Source: Vibrio mimicus CAIM 602
GTDB taxonomy: Bacteria; Pseudomonadota; Gammaproteobacteria; Enterobacterales; Vibrionaceae
NCBI RefSeq assembly: GCF_000338875.1
Contig: NZ_AOMO01000016.1
Span: forward strand, 249,137-313,136
Reading direction: 5' to 3'
Length of the DNA stretch: 64,000 bases
In this document: in pieces, positions 10,583 to 20,849 of the stretch
Position numbering within the stretch: position 1 is the stretch's first letter
Layout: each line of letters begins with the position of its first letter
Notes under the pieces: generated by a model
Database searches by the model: none
The model's input: the letters and a program-made list of their open reading frames with translations, nothing else
Told to the model about the DNA's origin: nothing
Position numbers and translations under genes: made by a program

Positions 10583-11401
10583 TCAGTATCCGTTAGAGTT
10601 AAAATCGGGTAAGAAGCGACCTTGTTTCAGCCGTTTAATTTGAGTACTTACTTGCCCATCGGCATGCAGTGTCAATTCACGCCAACCCGGAGAGCAATTA
10701 TCTAACGCGAAATCCTGCGAATTAGGCTTAAATTGCACACAAGTTGAAGGCGTTGCCATGACTCGAGCACCTAAGTGAAGGCGATCCATATCCTGATGCA
10801 CATGGCCACACAACACGGCTTTCACATTGCTGTGCTTAGCAACTACCGCCCAAAATTGCTCCCTTTCTTTAAGGGTATGCTGATCAAGCCAAGCGCTACC
10901 CACAAGCAGTGGATGATGATGCAGTAGCACTAAGGTATGGCGTTCAGAATGCTGAGTGAGCTTAGTCTCAAGCAACTGCAGTTGTTGATCGCTAAGTTTG
11001 CCGTGAGGAACACCTACCACCTGTGAATCAAGCAATACAATTTGCCAATGTTCGCCAAGTAGAACATGTTCTATTGCCTGAATTTGGCCGGTGGGTAATA
11101 CACTTTGCATACTCGGCTTGTAGTCATGATTTCCAGGTAGCCAATAGCAAACCTTTTGCAATGGTTGGATACCACTGACAAAACGCTGATAAGACTCCGG
11201 CGTATGATCTTGCGAAATATCACCCGTGGCCAGAATGGCGTCAAATTCCACCTTTTCCTCGCCAATGGCCGCAACCACCGCCGCAAAACTGTCAGCTGTA
11301 TTCACACTCAGCAAGCTACCATCTTCGGCCGCAAACAAATGCGTATCCGTGATCTGAATTAGCTTGATGGATGAATCCTCTGATTGAGACGACACTTTCA
11401 A
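10583..11401 (-). CDS. cpdA: 3',5'-cyclic-AMP phosphodiesterase CpdA
   Basis: Class III metallophosphoesterase that hydrolyses cAMP to AMP and so lowers CRP activity, which in V. cholerae affects virulence, motility and biofilm. The metal-binding blocks are all visible in order: DTHLF, GDISQDH, GNHD, LLHHHP and CGHVHQD. Length is 272 residues. The start is TTG at 11401 or the GTG two codons later; no ATG is available nearby. Encoded between yqiB and yqiA. Confidence 0.93.
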   Translation of the reverse strand: MKVSSQSEDSSIKLIQITDTHLFAAEDGSLLSVNTADSFAAVVAAIGEEKVEFDAILATGDISQDHTPESYQRFVSGIQPLQKVCYWLPGNHDYKPSMQSVLPTGQIQAIEHVLLGEHWQIVLLDSQVVGVPHGKLSDQQLQLLETKLTQHSERHTLVLLHHHPLLVGSAWLDQHTLKEREQFWAVVAKHSNVKAVLCGHVHQDMDRLHLGARVMATPSTCVQFKPNSQDFALDNCSPGWRELTLHADGQVSTQIKRLKQGRFLPDFNSNGY

Positions 11402-11425
11402 AATCGGTAAACCTAACTCTGTTAT

Positions 11426-11872
11426 TTATTGTGATAATGGGATTGGACTACGACTGATGCCATGCTTTAAACAGAAAGTCAGCCAATCACCTAAAAAGCG
11501 GTTTAATTGCGCTTTTTCATCGGGTTGCACCATGTTTTCATTCGGATAATCGTAGCGTGGTAACACTCGTCTTAATTGTTCACTCGTGCAAACTTCGGCC
11601 ACGCGAGCATCGTGGTACAGCCTGACAGACATGGTTGGCAATGGAAATACTGACAAGTCATCACTTTGACAAACCTCCAACAAAGTTGTGTACTTTGTGA
11701 CCTCTAGCACTTCCAATTGATAGGTCATTTGAGCAGCTTGATAGCAACGCACCTCTCCAACCTCCGGCTGTGTTGGCAGCAGAGCATTCAGTTTGGCGTA
11801 GTTGGTCTCATAGACCCGCATCAATTCGGGGAGATCAACGTGATAAGGTTTTTTTGCTATCAATTGACTCAT
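11426..11872 (-). CDS. yqiB: DUF1249 protein YqiB
   Basis: Conserved 148-residue cytoplasmic protein of unknown function. It carries the family features LPELMRVYETNYAKL near the N-terminus and RLYHDARVAEVC in the middle, with the C-terminal block QLNRFLGDWLTFCLKHG. No catalytic motif, signal peptide or membrane segment is visible. It begins six bases after nudF and precedes cpdA, the conserved gammaproteobacterial order. Confidence 0.88.
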   Translation of the reverse strand: MSQLIAKKPYHVDLPELMRVYETNYAKLNALLPTQPEVGEVRCYQAAQMTYQLEVLEVTKYTTLLEVCQSDDLSVFPLPTMSVRLYHDARVAEVCTSEQLRRVLPRYDYPNENMVQPDEKAQLNRFLGDWLTFCLKHGISRSPIPLSQ

Positions 11873-11878
11873 AACTCA

Positions 11879-12505
11879 TTACTGCCATTGTTCTTTTAAT
11901 GGCTGATAATTCAGTTCCAACCATTGCAGTGCAATGATCGAAGCACCATTTTCAATTCGCCCTTGTTTGACTAACTGATAGGCTTCAGCGCGACTCATCA
12001 CATGCACTTTAATATCCTCTCCTTCACAGTCTAAACCATGAATGCCGCCTGCTTGTGAACAGTCTACTTCACCAATAAAAACATCCAATTTTTCAGAACA
12101 TCCACCCGATGACGGATAATAAGAAGTAATTTTCTCAATGCGCCCAACAGTCAGCCCAGCTTCTTCAATCGCTTCACGACGAACCACTTGTTCTGAGCTT
12201 TCTTCGGTATCAATTACCCCAGCCACAATCTCTAGTTGCCAAGGTTGTTCATGTTCTAATGCTCCCACGCGGATCTGCTCAATGATCACCACTTGGTCGC
12301 GAATAGGATCGTACGGCAACATAGCAGCAGCATGGCCACGTTCAAACATTTCTCGTTCGATCGGCTCACTCCAGCCACCTGCAAAGCGCTTATGCTTAAA
12401 GCGATACTTCACCATACGGAAAAAGCCTTTAAACAGTGTCTCTTTATTAAGGATTTCGACATCTTTCTTATTAAAAGAGACTGGCTGCTGATTTGCGTGT
12501 TGCAT
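11879..12505 (-). CDS. nudF: ADP-ribose pyrophosphatase NudF
   Basis: Nudix hydrolase that splits ADP-ribose to AMP and ribose 5-phosphate. The Nudix box is visible (GVIDTEESSEQVV then RREAIEEAGL), with the Glu residues that bind magnesium. I chose the ATG at 12505 because a strong AGGAGGT lies just upstream at 12511-12517; a start at 12511 would overlap it. It heads nudF-yqiB-cpdA-yqiA and is divergent from tolC across about 230 bases. Confidence 0.93.
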   Translation of the reverse strand: MQHANQQPVSFNKKDVEILNKETLFKGFFRMVKYRFKHKRFAGGWSEPIEREMFERGHAAAMLPYDPIRDQVVIIEQIRVGALEHEQPWQLEIVAGVIDTEESSEQVVRREAIEEAGLTVGRIEKITSYYPSSGGCSEKLDVFIGEVDCSQAGGIHGLDCEGEDIKVHVMSRAEAYQLVKQGRIENGASIIALQWLELNYQPLKEQWQ

Positions 12506-12736
12506 TCGCACCTCCTATTGATGAATTTTATAGTTTACTCGTGGAATTTGCCGACTACCAAGTAGTGACTCAACTTTTTATATAAAAATTATCTTATTTT
12601 TTAAGTGGCTCATAAAATTTATTGCACAAGTGGACAGTTAAGTGTAAAAAAGTGCAAAGTTTCGAGTGAATTACCACCAATTTGAGTTAAACTCTTGAGG
12701 CATAAATCCTTTCACATCACGTCAGGAATAGGACCG

Positions 12737-14053
12737 ATGAAAAAACTGCTTCCATTATTTGTTAGTGCTGCGCTAGGCACACTAAGTTCTGCCGTTTGGG
12801 CAGAAAACCTGGCAGAGATTTATAACCAAGCGAAAGACAATGATCCCCAATTACTCAGCGTAGCTGCCCAGCGCGATGCTGCGTTTGAAGCTGTTACCTC
12901 AAGCCGCAGTACCCTTTTACCGCAAATCAATCTGACGGCTGGCTACAATGTAAACCGTAGTGATCAAGACCCACGCGAAAGTGATCTCTTCTCTGCTGGC
13001 ATTAACTTTTCACAAGAACTGTATCAACGCTCAAGCTGGGTGACCCTGGATACGGCAGAGAAAAAAGCACGTCAAGCTGACTCAGAATACGCTGCGATCC
13101 AACAAGGCTTAATTTTGCGCGTATCGAAAGCTTATTTTGAAGTGCTACGCGCTCAAGATAATCTTGAGTTTGTGCGTGCGGAAAAAGCCGCGGTTGGCCG
13201 TCAACTAGAACAAACCAAACAACGCTTCGAAGTCGGCTTATCCGCAATCACTGACGTGCATGATGCACAAGCACAATACGATGGCGTATTGGCAGATGAA
13301 GTGTTGGCGGAAAACAACCTCACTAACAGCTACGAAACACTGCGTGAAATCACTGGCCAAGAATATTCTAAACTGGCGGTATTAGACACCAAACGCTTCG
13401 CTGCGAGTCGCACGACAGAATCAACCGATGCGTTGATTGAACAAGCGCAACAGAAAAACCTGTCGCTACTGTCTGCTCGTATCAGCCAAGATGTAGCGCG
13501 TGACAATATCTCTTTAGCCAGTTCAGGCCATCTACCATCACTGACTCTGGATGGTGGTTATAACTATGGCAACAACAGTAACGACAGCGCCAAAGGTACC
13601 TCAGGTGAAGAGTACAACGATTTCAAAATCGGAGTGAATCTGTCTGTTCCTTTGTACACTGGTGGTAACACGACTTCACTAACCAAGCAGGCTGAATTTG
13701 CTTACGTGGCAGCAAGCCAAGATTTGGAAGCTGCTTACCGTTCAGTTGTTAAAGATGTACGTGCGTACAACAACAACATTAATGCTTCGATTGGTGCATT
13801 GCGTGCCTACGAGCAAGCGGTGATTTCTGCTAAATCTGCTCTTGAAGCAACCGAAGCGGGTTTTGATGTAGGAACACGTACGATTGTTGACGTGCTTGAT
13901 GCAACACGCCGTCTGTACGATGCCAACAAAAACCTCTCTAATGCTCGCTACGACTACATTCTCAGCGTACTGCAATTGCGTCAAGCGATCGGCACTCTGA
14001 GTGAGCAAGACATCATGGATGTCAACGCAGGCCTGAAAGTCGCGAAGAAATAA
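12737..14053 (+). CDS. tolC: Outer-membrane efflux channel TolC
   Basis: Trimeric outer-membrane channel used by RND multidrug pumps and type I secretion; in V. cholerae it is needed for bile resistance. The 438-residue protein begins with a signal peptide (MKKLLPLFVSAALGTLS, cleaved near VWA-EN). Two repeated alpha-hairpin/beta units are visible, with the second-half motif PLYTGGNTTSL. I chose ATG 12737, preceded by AGGAATAGGACC; an in-frame upstream codon at 12695 is unlikely. A terminator follows at 14099. Confidence 0.96.
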   Translation: MKKLLPLFVSAALGTLSSAVWAENLAEIYNQAKDNDPQLLSVAAQRDAAFEAVTSSRSTLLPQINLTAGYNVNRSDQDPRESDLFSAGINFSQELYQRSSWVTLDTAEKKARQADSEYAAIQQGLILRVSKAYFEVLRAQDNLEFVRAEKAAVGRQLEQTKQRFEVGLSAITDVHDAQAQYDGVLADEVLAENNLTNSYETLREITGQEYSKLAVLDTKRFAASRTTESTDALIEQAQQKNLSLLSARISQDVARDNISLASSGHLPSLTLDGGYNYGNNSNDSAKGTSGEEYNDFKIGVNLSVPLYTGGNTTSLTKQAEFAYVAASQDLEAAYRSVVKDVRAYNNNINASIGALRAYEQAVISAKSALEATEAGFDVGTRTIVDVLDATRRLYDANKNLSNARYDYILSVLQLRQAIGTLSEQDIMDVNAGLKVAKK

Positions 14054-14098
14054 TCCATAGATAGATGGATTAGTGAGAAAAAGAGTAATGAGATAAAC

Positions 14099-14121
14099 AA
14101 AGGGGCCGATTGGCCCCTTTT
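14099..14121. terminator. Terminator between tolC and hldE
   Basis: Nine-base perfect stem (AAAGGGGCC / GGCCCCTTT) with a GATT loop, followed by T. The preceding A-rich run lets it serve tolC on the plus strand and hldE on the minus strand. Confidence 0.88.
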
Positions 14122-14174
14122 GCTATTTGCTTATTCACGTGAGTGATAAACGGCGAATTATTCGTGACGCAGTA

Positions 14175-15605
14175 TTAACCGCGACCACCTTTAATCGCTT
14201 CGATGATTTCCGTGGTTGAACAGCCTTCTTCAAAGTTCAACACTTTGACTTCACCGCCAGCTGCAATCACTTCTTTTCCACCCGCAATATCTTCTGGTTT
14301 GTAATCGCCACCTTTCACCAACAAGTTCGGTAAAACGGCCGCGATCAAACGCTGTGGAGTGTCTTCACTAAATGGCACAACCCAGTCAACCGCACCTAGG
14401 CCGGCCAATACCGCCATACGACGATCAGTACTGTTCACTGGACGGCCTGGGCCTTTCAGTCGTTTAACTGACTCATCGGTGTTCACGGCAACAATCAAGC
14501 GATCGCCCAATTCAGCCGCATGGTTAAGGTAGGAAACATGGCCAGCATGCAGAATGTCAAAACAACCGTTGGTCATGACGACTTTTTCGCCGCGAGCTTG
14601 TGCTTTTTTCACCGCTTCGATCAAAGCTTCTTCGCTGATCACGCCAAAATCAGTATCTCTGCTGCCGTGTACAGCTTCCGCCAGTTCAATAGTAGAAACG
14701 GTCGAGGTACCGAGTTTACCAACGACCACACCCGCTGCGGCATTGGCTAATGCACAAGCTTCATCCAACAGTTTACCCGCTGCGACAGAAGCCGCTAGAA
14801 CGGAAATCACGGTATCACCAGCACCTGTCACGTCATACACTTCTTTCGCTTGAGTAGGCAAATGGAAAGGCTCCATACCACGGCGCAGCAGTGTCATACC
14901 GTGCTCACTACGAGTCACCAGTAATGCCCCCAGATCGAACTGTTCAATCAGTGCAAAGCCTTTTTCCACCAACTCTTGCTCGGATTTCACTTTGCCGACC
15001 ACAGCTTCAAATTCAGACATGTTAGGCGTAAGCAGTGATGCGCCACGGTAACGCTCAAAATCGCTACCTTTTGGATCGATAAACACGGGAACGCCAGCCG
15101 CATTGGCTTTCTGAATAAACTGCTGCACGTGCTCTAAAGCACCTTTAGCGTAGTCAGAAAGGATCACTGCACGGACTTTAGGCAAAGCACTTTCCATGCG
15201 CGATAAGATTAACTGCGCATCTGTATTCTCAAACTTATCTTCGAAATCCAGACGGATCAGTTGCTGACCACGGCTCAATACGCGCAGTTTTGTGATGGTC
15301 GGATAATTCGGCAGCGCAACAAAATCACAATGTACTTTCAGCGAAGTGAGCTTATCTGTGAGTACACTCGCTGGCTCATCTTGCCCTGTGAGGCCAATAA
15401 TGTGCGCGTGGCCACCTAAAGAAGCGATGTTCATCGCCACGTTGGCAGCACCACCCGGACGCTCTTCACTCTGCTCTACTTTCACTACAGGCACTGGGGC
15501 TTCTGGTGAGATGCGGCCAGTTGGGCCATACCAGTAACGATCAAGCATCACGTCACCGACAATTAATACACCCGCTTTGCTGTAGTCAGGTAGGACTGGT
15601 TTCAT
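14175..15605 (-). CDS. hldE: Bifunctional heptose kinase/adenylyltransferase HldE
   Basis: Makes ADP-heptose for the lipopolysaccharide inner core. The N-terminal PfkB-type kinase domain (residues about 1-320) has the GAGDTV catalytic motif; the C-terminal nucleotidyltransferase domain has [12 protein letters not shown]. Length is 476 residues from ATG 15605, chosen for the GGAG seven bases upstream; an in-frame ATG at 15611 is too close to that site. It follows glnE by about 60 bases, as in E. coli. Confidence 0.95.
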   Translation of the reverse strand: MKPVLPDYSKAGVLIVGDVMLDRYWYGPTGRISPEAPVPVVKVEQSEERPGGAANVAMNIASLGGHAHIIGLTGQDEPASVLTDKLTSLKVHCDFVALPNYPTITKLRVLSRGQQLIRLDFEDKFENTDAQLILSRMESALPKVRAVILSDYAKGALEHVQQFIQKANAAGVPVFIDPKGSDFERYRGASLLTPNMSEFEAVVGKVKSEQELVEKGFALIEQFDLGALLVTRSEHGMTLLRRGMEPFHLPTQAKEVYDVTGAGDTVISVLAASVAAGKLLDEACALANAAAGVVVGKLGTSTVSTIELAEAVHGSRDTDFGVISEEALIEAVKKAQARGEKVVMTNGCFDILHAGHVSYLNHAAELGDRLIVAVNTDESVKRLKGPGRPVNSTDRRMAVLAGLGAVDWVVPFSEDTPQRLIAAVLPNLLVKGGDYKPEDIAGGKEVIAAGGEVKVLNFEEGCSTTEIIEAIKGGRG

Positions 15606-15668
15606 TATCAATCTCCAATAATCAGATTGAGGCGGAGTTTATCACAGCCGCCTAGGCGGCAGAAGTGC

Positions 15669-18515
15669 TCAACCGAGCCACTGCTGCCAAGCTTGTATCA
15701 CTTGTTCACGTTCAATCAAAAATTGTGAATCACGCACATCCGCCGATTGGTTGAGCAAATTGCGGTGATGAATCTGGTCGCGCATGCTGGTGTACGCATG
15801 GGTCAAAGCAAGTGCTTGCGATTCTTCCATCACTTGATGATTCATCAAAGACTCAAAAATGCGCACGTTATCCGACCAACGGGTCAGCTTAGGCTGTTGA
15901 TGACTAAAGCGTAAGACCAGATATTGCGCTAAAAATTCAATATCGGTAATCCCGCCTTCATCTTGCTTAAGCATAAAGCGCCCAGCTTTTTTGCCACCAA
16001 GGTGATCGCGCATTTTGATCCGCATCTCGACTACGTCTTGTTTGAGTTTTTGTTCCTCACGTAGCAGACAAAGGATCTCATGGCGTGTGGTGGCAAATGC
16101 TTGTTGCAATGGTGCATCACCATAAATCATCCGTGCGCGAACCAACGCTTGGTGCTCCCAAGTCCACGCCTCGTTACGCTGATACTCATCAAAGGCTTGG
16201 GTCGGGCTCACTAGTAATCCAGAAGCCCCAGAAGGGCGCAATCTGGTATCCACTTCATACAAAATGCCGGATGCGGTACGAGTGGAGAAAATATGGATAA
16301 TCCGCTGCGCCAAACGCAGATAGAACTGGCGGCCATCAATGCTTTTCTCGCCATCGGTGTTCACCTCAACCGGACAGTCGTGCATAAATACGATATCGAG
16401 ATCGGAGTTATAACCTAGCTCCCAGCCCCCCACTTTGCCATAACCGACCACCGCAAAACCTCGTCCATCACGATCTTTAAGATGAGTAGGTTCGCCGTAT
16501 TTACTGCTCACTTGCAACCAAGCTTGGCTCACAACCGCCTCAACAATCGCTTCTGCAAGATAGGTTAAGTGATCGCTCACTTTCATTACCGGTAGTACGC
16601 CTGCAATATCTGCTGCGGCAATGCGCAGGATCGAAATCTGCTTAAACTGACGCAGCGCTTCCATCTGCTGCTCCATATCCTCTTCCGGAATACGCGCCAG
16701 AAAATCACGCAATTCCGTTTGATAAGACTCAAGTGGGATCGGGTTATACAGATGTTGCGGATCGATCAACTCATCAAGCAAGATCGGATAACGCGCCAGT
16801 TGCTCGGAAATCATCGGGCTGGCAGTACACAGGCGCACCAATTGCACCAATGCGGCTGGGTGCTCATCAAGCAGTTCAAGATAGGTTGTCCGAGTGGCGA
16901 TACTGTGCAGCAGCGCTAAAACTCGGGAAACACCAAACTCCGCTTCTGGATGAGCAAAAACCGCTTGATACACTTTCGGCATCAGTCGGTTCAGTACCTC
17001 ACGCCCACGCGGGCCAATGGTGCGCTTGGCGAGATCTTCTTTAAATTGAGTGATAGTACGGATTTGCTCCTCAGCATTCGGTAATCCGAGATCCTGCTGA
17101 ATAATGTTTTCAATCACTTCCGGTTTATGCGCCATATCCCACAGCTCATGGAAATGACGAGCTACCGCCAGCTCTTCTTCCTCATCTTCCTCGCCAATTA
17201 AAGTGGCAAACACGCTATGCACACGTTGCATTTGTTCGCTCACTTCATGCTGCAGATTCGGCCAATCAGCAAACCCCATCGCGACCGCAAGGCGCAATTG
17301 ATCGTCTTCTTTGTCGGGCAGAGTTTGTGTTTGCTTATCCGCCATGGCTTGCAACAGATTCTCTAATCGGCGCAAGAAACGATAGGCATCACACAGATCT
17401 TGGACTTGCTCACCAGTAAGGAGATCCAACTCGGCAATCGCATCGAGCGTTTCCAATAAGCCGCGTTTACGCAGCTCGGCTCACGCCCGCCACGAATCAA
17501 TTGAAATACTTGCGCGATAAATTCCACTTCACGAATACCGCCCGCCCCGAGCTTGATATTGTTGCTCAACCCACGGCGACGCACTTCACTGCTGATCATG
17601 GATTTCATCCGACGCAGTGACTGAATCGCGCTGAAGTCGATATAACGGCGAAATACAAACGGACGCAGCATCTGACGCAGTTCTTGATATTGCGGGTACA
17701 TTTCACGCCCCATCACCCGCGCTTTGATCATGGCGTAGCGTTCCCAATCACGCCCCTGCTCTTGGTAGTAGTCCTCTAAAGCCGCGTAACTCATCGCCAG
17801 TGGACCACTGTCCCCAAACGGACGCAAACGCATATCCACCCGGTAACAGAAACCATCCGGTGTGGATTGATCCAGCAATTTGATCAAGCGCTGCCCTAAA
17901 CGTGTGAAAAACTGAGCATTGGCAATCGAACGGCGCGCACCTTGCGTTTCGCCATTTTCGGGATAGGTGAAAATCAGGTCTATATCGGAGGAGAAATTGA
18001 GTTCGCCGCCACCCAGTTTTCCCATTCCGATGATCAGCATGGGCTGTGCTTCACCTTGCGCATTACACGGTGTACCCATCTCCTGACAACAGCGCTGATA
18101 CAGCCATTGATAGCTCTCGAAAATCAGTGGCTTCCGCCAGTTGAGAAAGATGGGAGAGACTTTGTTCCAGCGTCCAACTTGCACAAAAATCGCGCCACGC
18201 GATATAGACCATTTCTTGATTGCGAAACTGGCGCAAACGCTTCTGTGCTGCGGCTTCATCCTGACACTCAGCTAGCCACTGGGCTAACTCAGCGTGATAG
18301 TTCTGCTCACGACTTGGCTGCGCTAATAACGTGGGTAGCACCTGACACAGTTGCCCATCACGCTGTAAGGTCTGTGCCACAAACTGACTCAAACCGAGCA
18401 CATAGTGCAACTCACTGAGTAATGATGCAGACCAATTTGCGACTTGAGGATGATGGGAAATAAGTGTTTGGTAGTGCAATTCGGCTGAAGGCAAAAGCGC
18501 GCTGGGCAGTGACAT
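15669..18515 (-). pseudogene. glnE: Glutamine synthetase adenylyltransferase GlnE, two frameshifts
   Basis: GlnE adds and removes AMP on glutamine synthetase in response to nitrogen status. Both nucleotidyltransferase domains are present: [18 protein letters not shown] in the N-terminal half and [17 protein letters not shown] in the C-terminal half. Reading from ATG 18515, an extra base at 18128 (A in the coding sense, after GAAGCC) shifts the frame, and a lost base beside 17474 (expected CC, seen C, in the codons for Ser-Leu of REPSLRKRGLL) restores it. The two shifts cancel, so the ends share one frame and the total of about 949 codons is normal. No other lesion is seen, so error is as likely as a real pseudogene. 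Confidence 0.9.
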
Positions 18516-18566
18516 AATGCTTCCTTGTCTTTGAATGTTCACTAGTTATATCGCAAACTTGGGCTT

Positions 18567-18604
18567 AAAAAAAACGCCTACAGAACCCTTGTAGACGTTT
18601 TATT
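18567..18604 (-). terminator. Terminator downstream of chemoreceptor gene
   Basis: In the minus-strand sense the stem AAACGTCTACA pairs with TGTAGGCGTTT (one G-T pair) across a seven-base loop and is followed by a T run. It separates the chemoreceptor gene from glnE, so the two are probably separate transcripts. Confidence 0.82.
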
Positions 18605-18651
18605 TTGATTTTTATTGAACTGGGTTACACAACCCAGCCGATGTTGCTGGT

Positions 18652-19908
18652 TTACACACGAAATGCGGTAATTTTTCGGTCCAATTCTTCGGCGTTGTTT
18701 TGCATGATTTCTGAAGTTTCGAGCAGCTCAGTCATAACAGTCACTGAACCTTCCACCAACTCACGGACATTATTGAGGTTTTCATTCATCTCTTCCGCCA
18801 CACTGCTTTGTTGTCCTGCCGCGGTAGCAATCTGGAAGTTCATGTCATTAAGCTGCTGAACTTGGCTTACAATGCCATCTAACTCACTGCCTGCGTTGGT
18901 GATAAGTTCAACCCCATCGGCCGCTTGCACCACGCTCTTTTCCATTAAATCCACTGCACTTTTCGCACTGTTCTGCAATTGTGAAATCATCTCTTGGATT
19001 TCCACCGTCGCATTTTGTGTACGCTGCGCCAAATTACGCACTTCATCGGCTACTACCGCAAAGCCACGTCCCGCTTCTCCAGCACGCGCTGCTTCAATCG
19101 CTGCGTTGAGAGCGAGCAAGTTGGTTTGTTCGGAAATGCCACGAATCGTTCCCACCACGCTGCTGATAGCAACCACACGCTCTTCCACCTGATTCACCGC
19201 TTGTGCTGAAGAACTGATGTCTTTCGAAAGCTCACTCATTTTGCTAATCGTGCTTTTGACAAACTGCTGGCCTGTTTTTGCTTGCTGAGAGGCATTCTCA
19301 GTCAAAGATGAAGCACTCTGTGCATGTTCAGCCACCGTTTGTACCGTTGACGACATCTCACTCATCGCGGTCGCCAGTTGGTCAATCTCGTTGAACTCTT
19401 CTTGCGCCGAATCTTTAGTTTCCGACATGCTCATGGTCATCACTTCAGTGAGAGACGTCAGCTCCTGAGAAGCATCAATTTGCAGCTTAATCAGATCTTG
19501 CAACTGACGGCGGGTTTTCTCTAGCTCACGCGCCACATCACCATACTCGTCTTTACATTCCATTTTGATTGGCTCGGACAAATTGCGCTGCGCCATGAGC
19601 TTGATTGAATCACTCAAGTATTGGGTTTGACGCAACATGATGCGCGCTGCAAACAGTAGCAACACCACAAACACCACAATCAGCAATAGAGTTTGCCAAA
19701 CCACCTGCATTAGATAGTTATCGTAATGCTGTTGGGCCACTTCCACACTATTGGTTGCGGTCAATAAAGATTGATAAAAAATGTGCGCATCCCAAAGCTG
19801 TTTGCCAACGATCAACACCGTACTGAACACCATCAGCATCACCATTTTGGGGACGAGACGAACATCCGTAATTACCCGTTCCCATGGCTTAAAGGACATC
19901 GTTGCCAT
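18652..19908 (-). CDS. Methyl-accepting chemotaxis protein
   Basis: Membrane chemoreceptor of 418 residues. Two transmembrane helices lie near residues 23-40 and 70-92 with only about 30 residues between them, so there is almost no periplasmic ligand domain. A HAMP-like linker follows and then the signalling domain with the hairpin-tip sequence ISEQTNLLALNAAIEAARAG and AVVADEVRNLAQRT. The short sensor suggests it senses something in or near the membrane, or acts with a partner. A GGAG lies before the ATG. It is divergent, by 80 bases, from an ion channel gene. Confidence 0.9.
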   Translation of the reverse strand: MATMSFKPWERVITDVRLVPKMVMLMVFSTVLIVGKQLWDAHIFYQSLLTATNSVEVAQQHYDNYLMQVVWQTLLLIVVFVVLLLFAARIMLRQTQYLSDSIKLMAQRNLSEPIKMECKDEYGDVARELEKTRRQLQDLIKLQIDASQELTSLTEVMTMSMSETKDSAQEEFNEIDQLATAMSEMSSTVQTVAEHAQSASSLTENASQQAKTGQQFVKSTISKMSELSKDISSSAQAVNQVEERVVAISSVVGTIRGISEQTNLLALNAAIEAARAGEAGRGFAVVADEVRNLAQRTQNATVEIQEMISQLQNSAKSAVDLMEKSVVQAADGVELITNAGSELDGIVSQVQQLNDMNFQIATAAGQQSSVAEEMNENLNNVRELVEGSVTVMTELLETSEIMQNNAEELDRKITAFRV

Positions 19909-19988
19909 TGTCAGTTCTCCATTCTCTTTTTATATTGCGACTGAGTGAGGATTGCAGATGATCCGCAACCTATTATTTCGAGCCTCGT

Positions 19989-20792
19989 ATGAAAACCGAT
20001 GATATCAAAAATGAAACAAAGCCAATGAGCTTGTTGTCGCTAATTCTCTCATTCATGGCGCTATTTGTGATCTCCGGCTTATTGTTTGTACCGATAGATC
20101 ATGAAACCCGACAAGTCCTTATCGGCATTGACTTTGTCATCTGTAGCATTTTCTTACTGCAACTGACGGTAGATTTGATCCGCGCCAAAGATCGTCTGCA
20201 ATATCTGAAATCACATTGGATTGATATCCTCGCCAGCATCCCGGTCATTGAGCCGCTGCGTTTCGCTCGAATCTTCCACATTTTGCGCGTGATTCTTGTA
20301 ATACGCTCCGGTAAAACCATTTTGCGTGCGTTAACCGCCAACCGCCGAGAAACCACCTTAGCTACGATTTTATTGTTGTTGGTGGTGCTGCTGACGTTAG
20401 GCTCTAGCATGATGCTGATGTTTGAAAGTCATGATCCGCAAGCCAATATCCGCACCGGAGGCGATGCGCTCTGGTGGTCACTGGTGACCATTTCCACTGT
20501 GGGTTATGGCGATCATTATCCCGTCACCGATGCGGGTAAATTAGTCGCAGCAGCCATCATTCTTTGTGGGGTGGGAATGTTCGGTATGATCTCAGGGCTG
20601 ATCACCTCGTTTATTACGTTGCCGGAACATCATCGGCGCCATTCACAAGCGACAGAGAAAGAATCCGCGCTACAACAGCTATTAGAGAATCAGCAGAAAT
20701 TGTTAGATCGTATGGAACGCTTAGAACAGCGCCTGCAACGCCGCTCATCGGATGCAGAGAAAGCAGTAGAAACGAAAGACAAACTCAAATAA
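19989..20792 (+). CDS. Voltage-gated-type potassium channel protein
   Basis: A 267-residue channel with six predicted transmembrane helices and the selectivity filter STVGYGDHYPVT between the last two, typical of K+ channels. An S4-like helix near residues 90-120 carries spaced Arg residues (RFARIF, RVILVIRSGK, TANRRE). The C-terminus after residue 225 is charged and probably a coiled coil (LLENQQKLLDRMERLEQRL) that would tetramerise. Divergent from the chemoreceptor gene. Ion selectivity is inferred from the filter only. Confidence 0.88.
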   Translation: MKTDDIKNETKPMSLLSLILSFMALFVISGLLFVPIDHETRQVLIGIDFVICSIFLLQLTVDLIRAKDRLQYLKSHWIDILASIPVIEPLRFARIFHILRVILVIRSGKTILRALTANRRETTLATILLLLVVLLTLGSSMMLMFESHDPQANIRTGGDALWWSLVTISTVGYGDHYPVTDAGKLVAAAIILCGVGMFGMISGLITSFITLPEHHRRHSQATEKESALQQLLENQQKLLDRMERLEQRLQRRSSDAEKAVETKDKLK

Positions 20793-20803
20793 AACAAAAA
20801 AGA

Positions 20804-20826
20804 AAGGGAAGCTCACTGCTTCCCTT
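20804..20826 (-). terminator. Terminator at 3' end of CYTH-CHAD gene
   Basis: Stem AAGGGAAGC / GCTTCCCTT with a five-base loop. In the minus direction it is followed by a T-rich tract (TTCTTTTTTG), which fits termination of the CYTH-CHAD gene; the plus-strand tail is weaker. Confidence 0.8.
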
Positions 20827-20849
20827 CCCAATCAATTTTTTAGTCGGAA

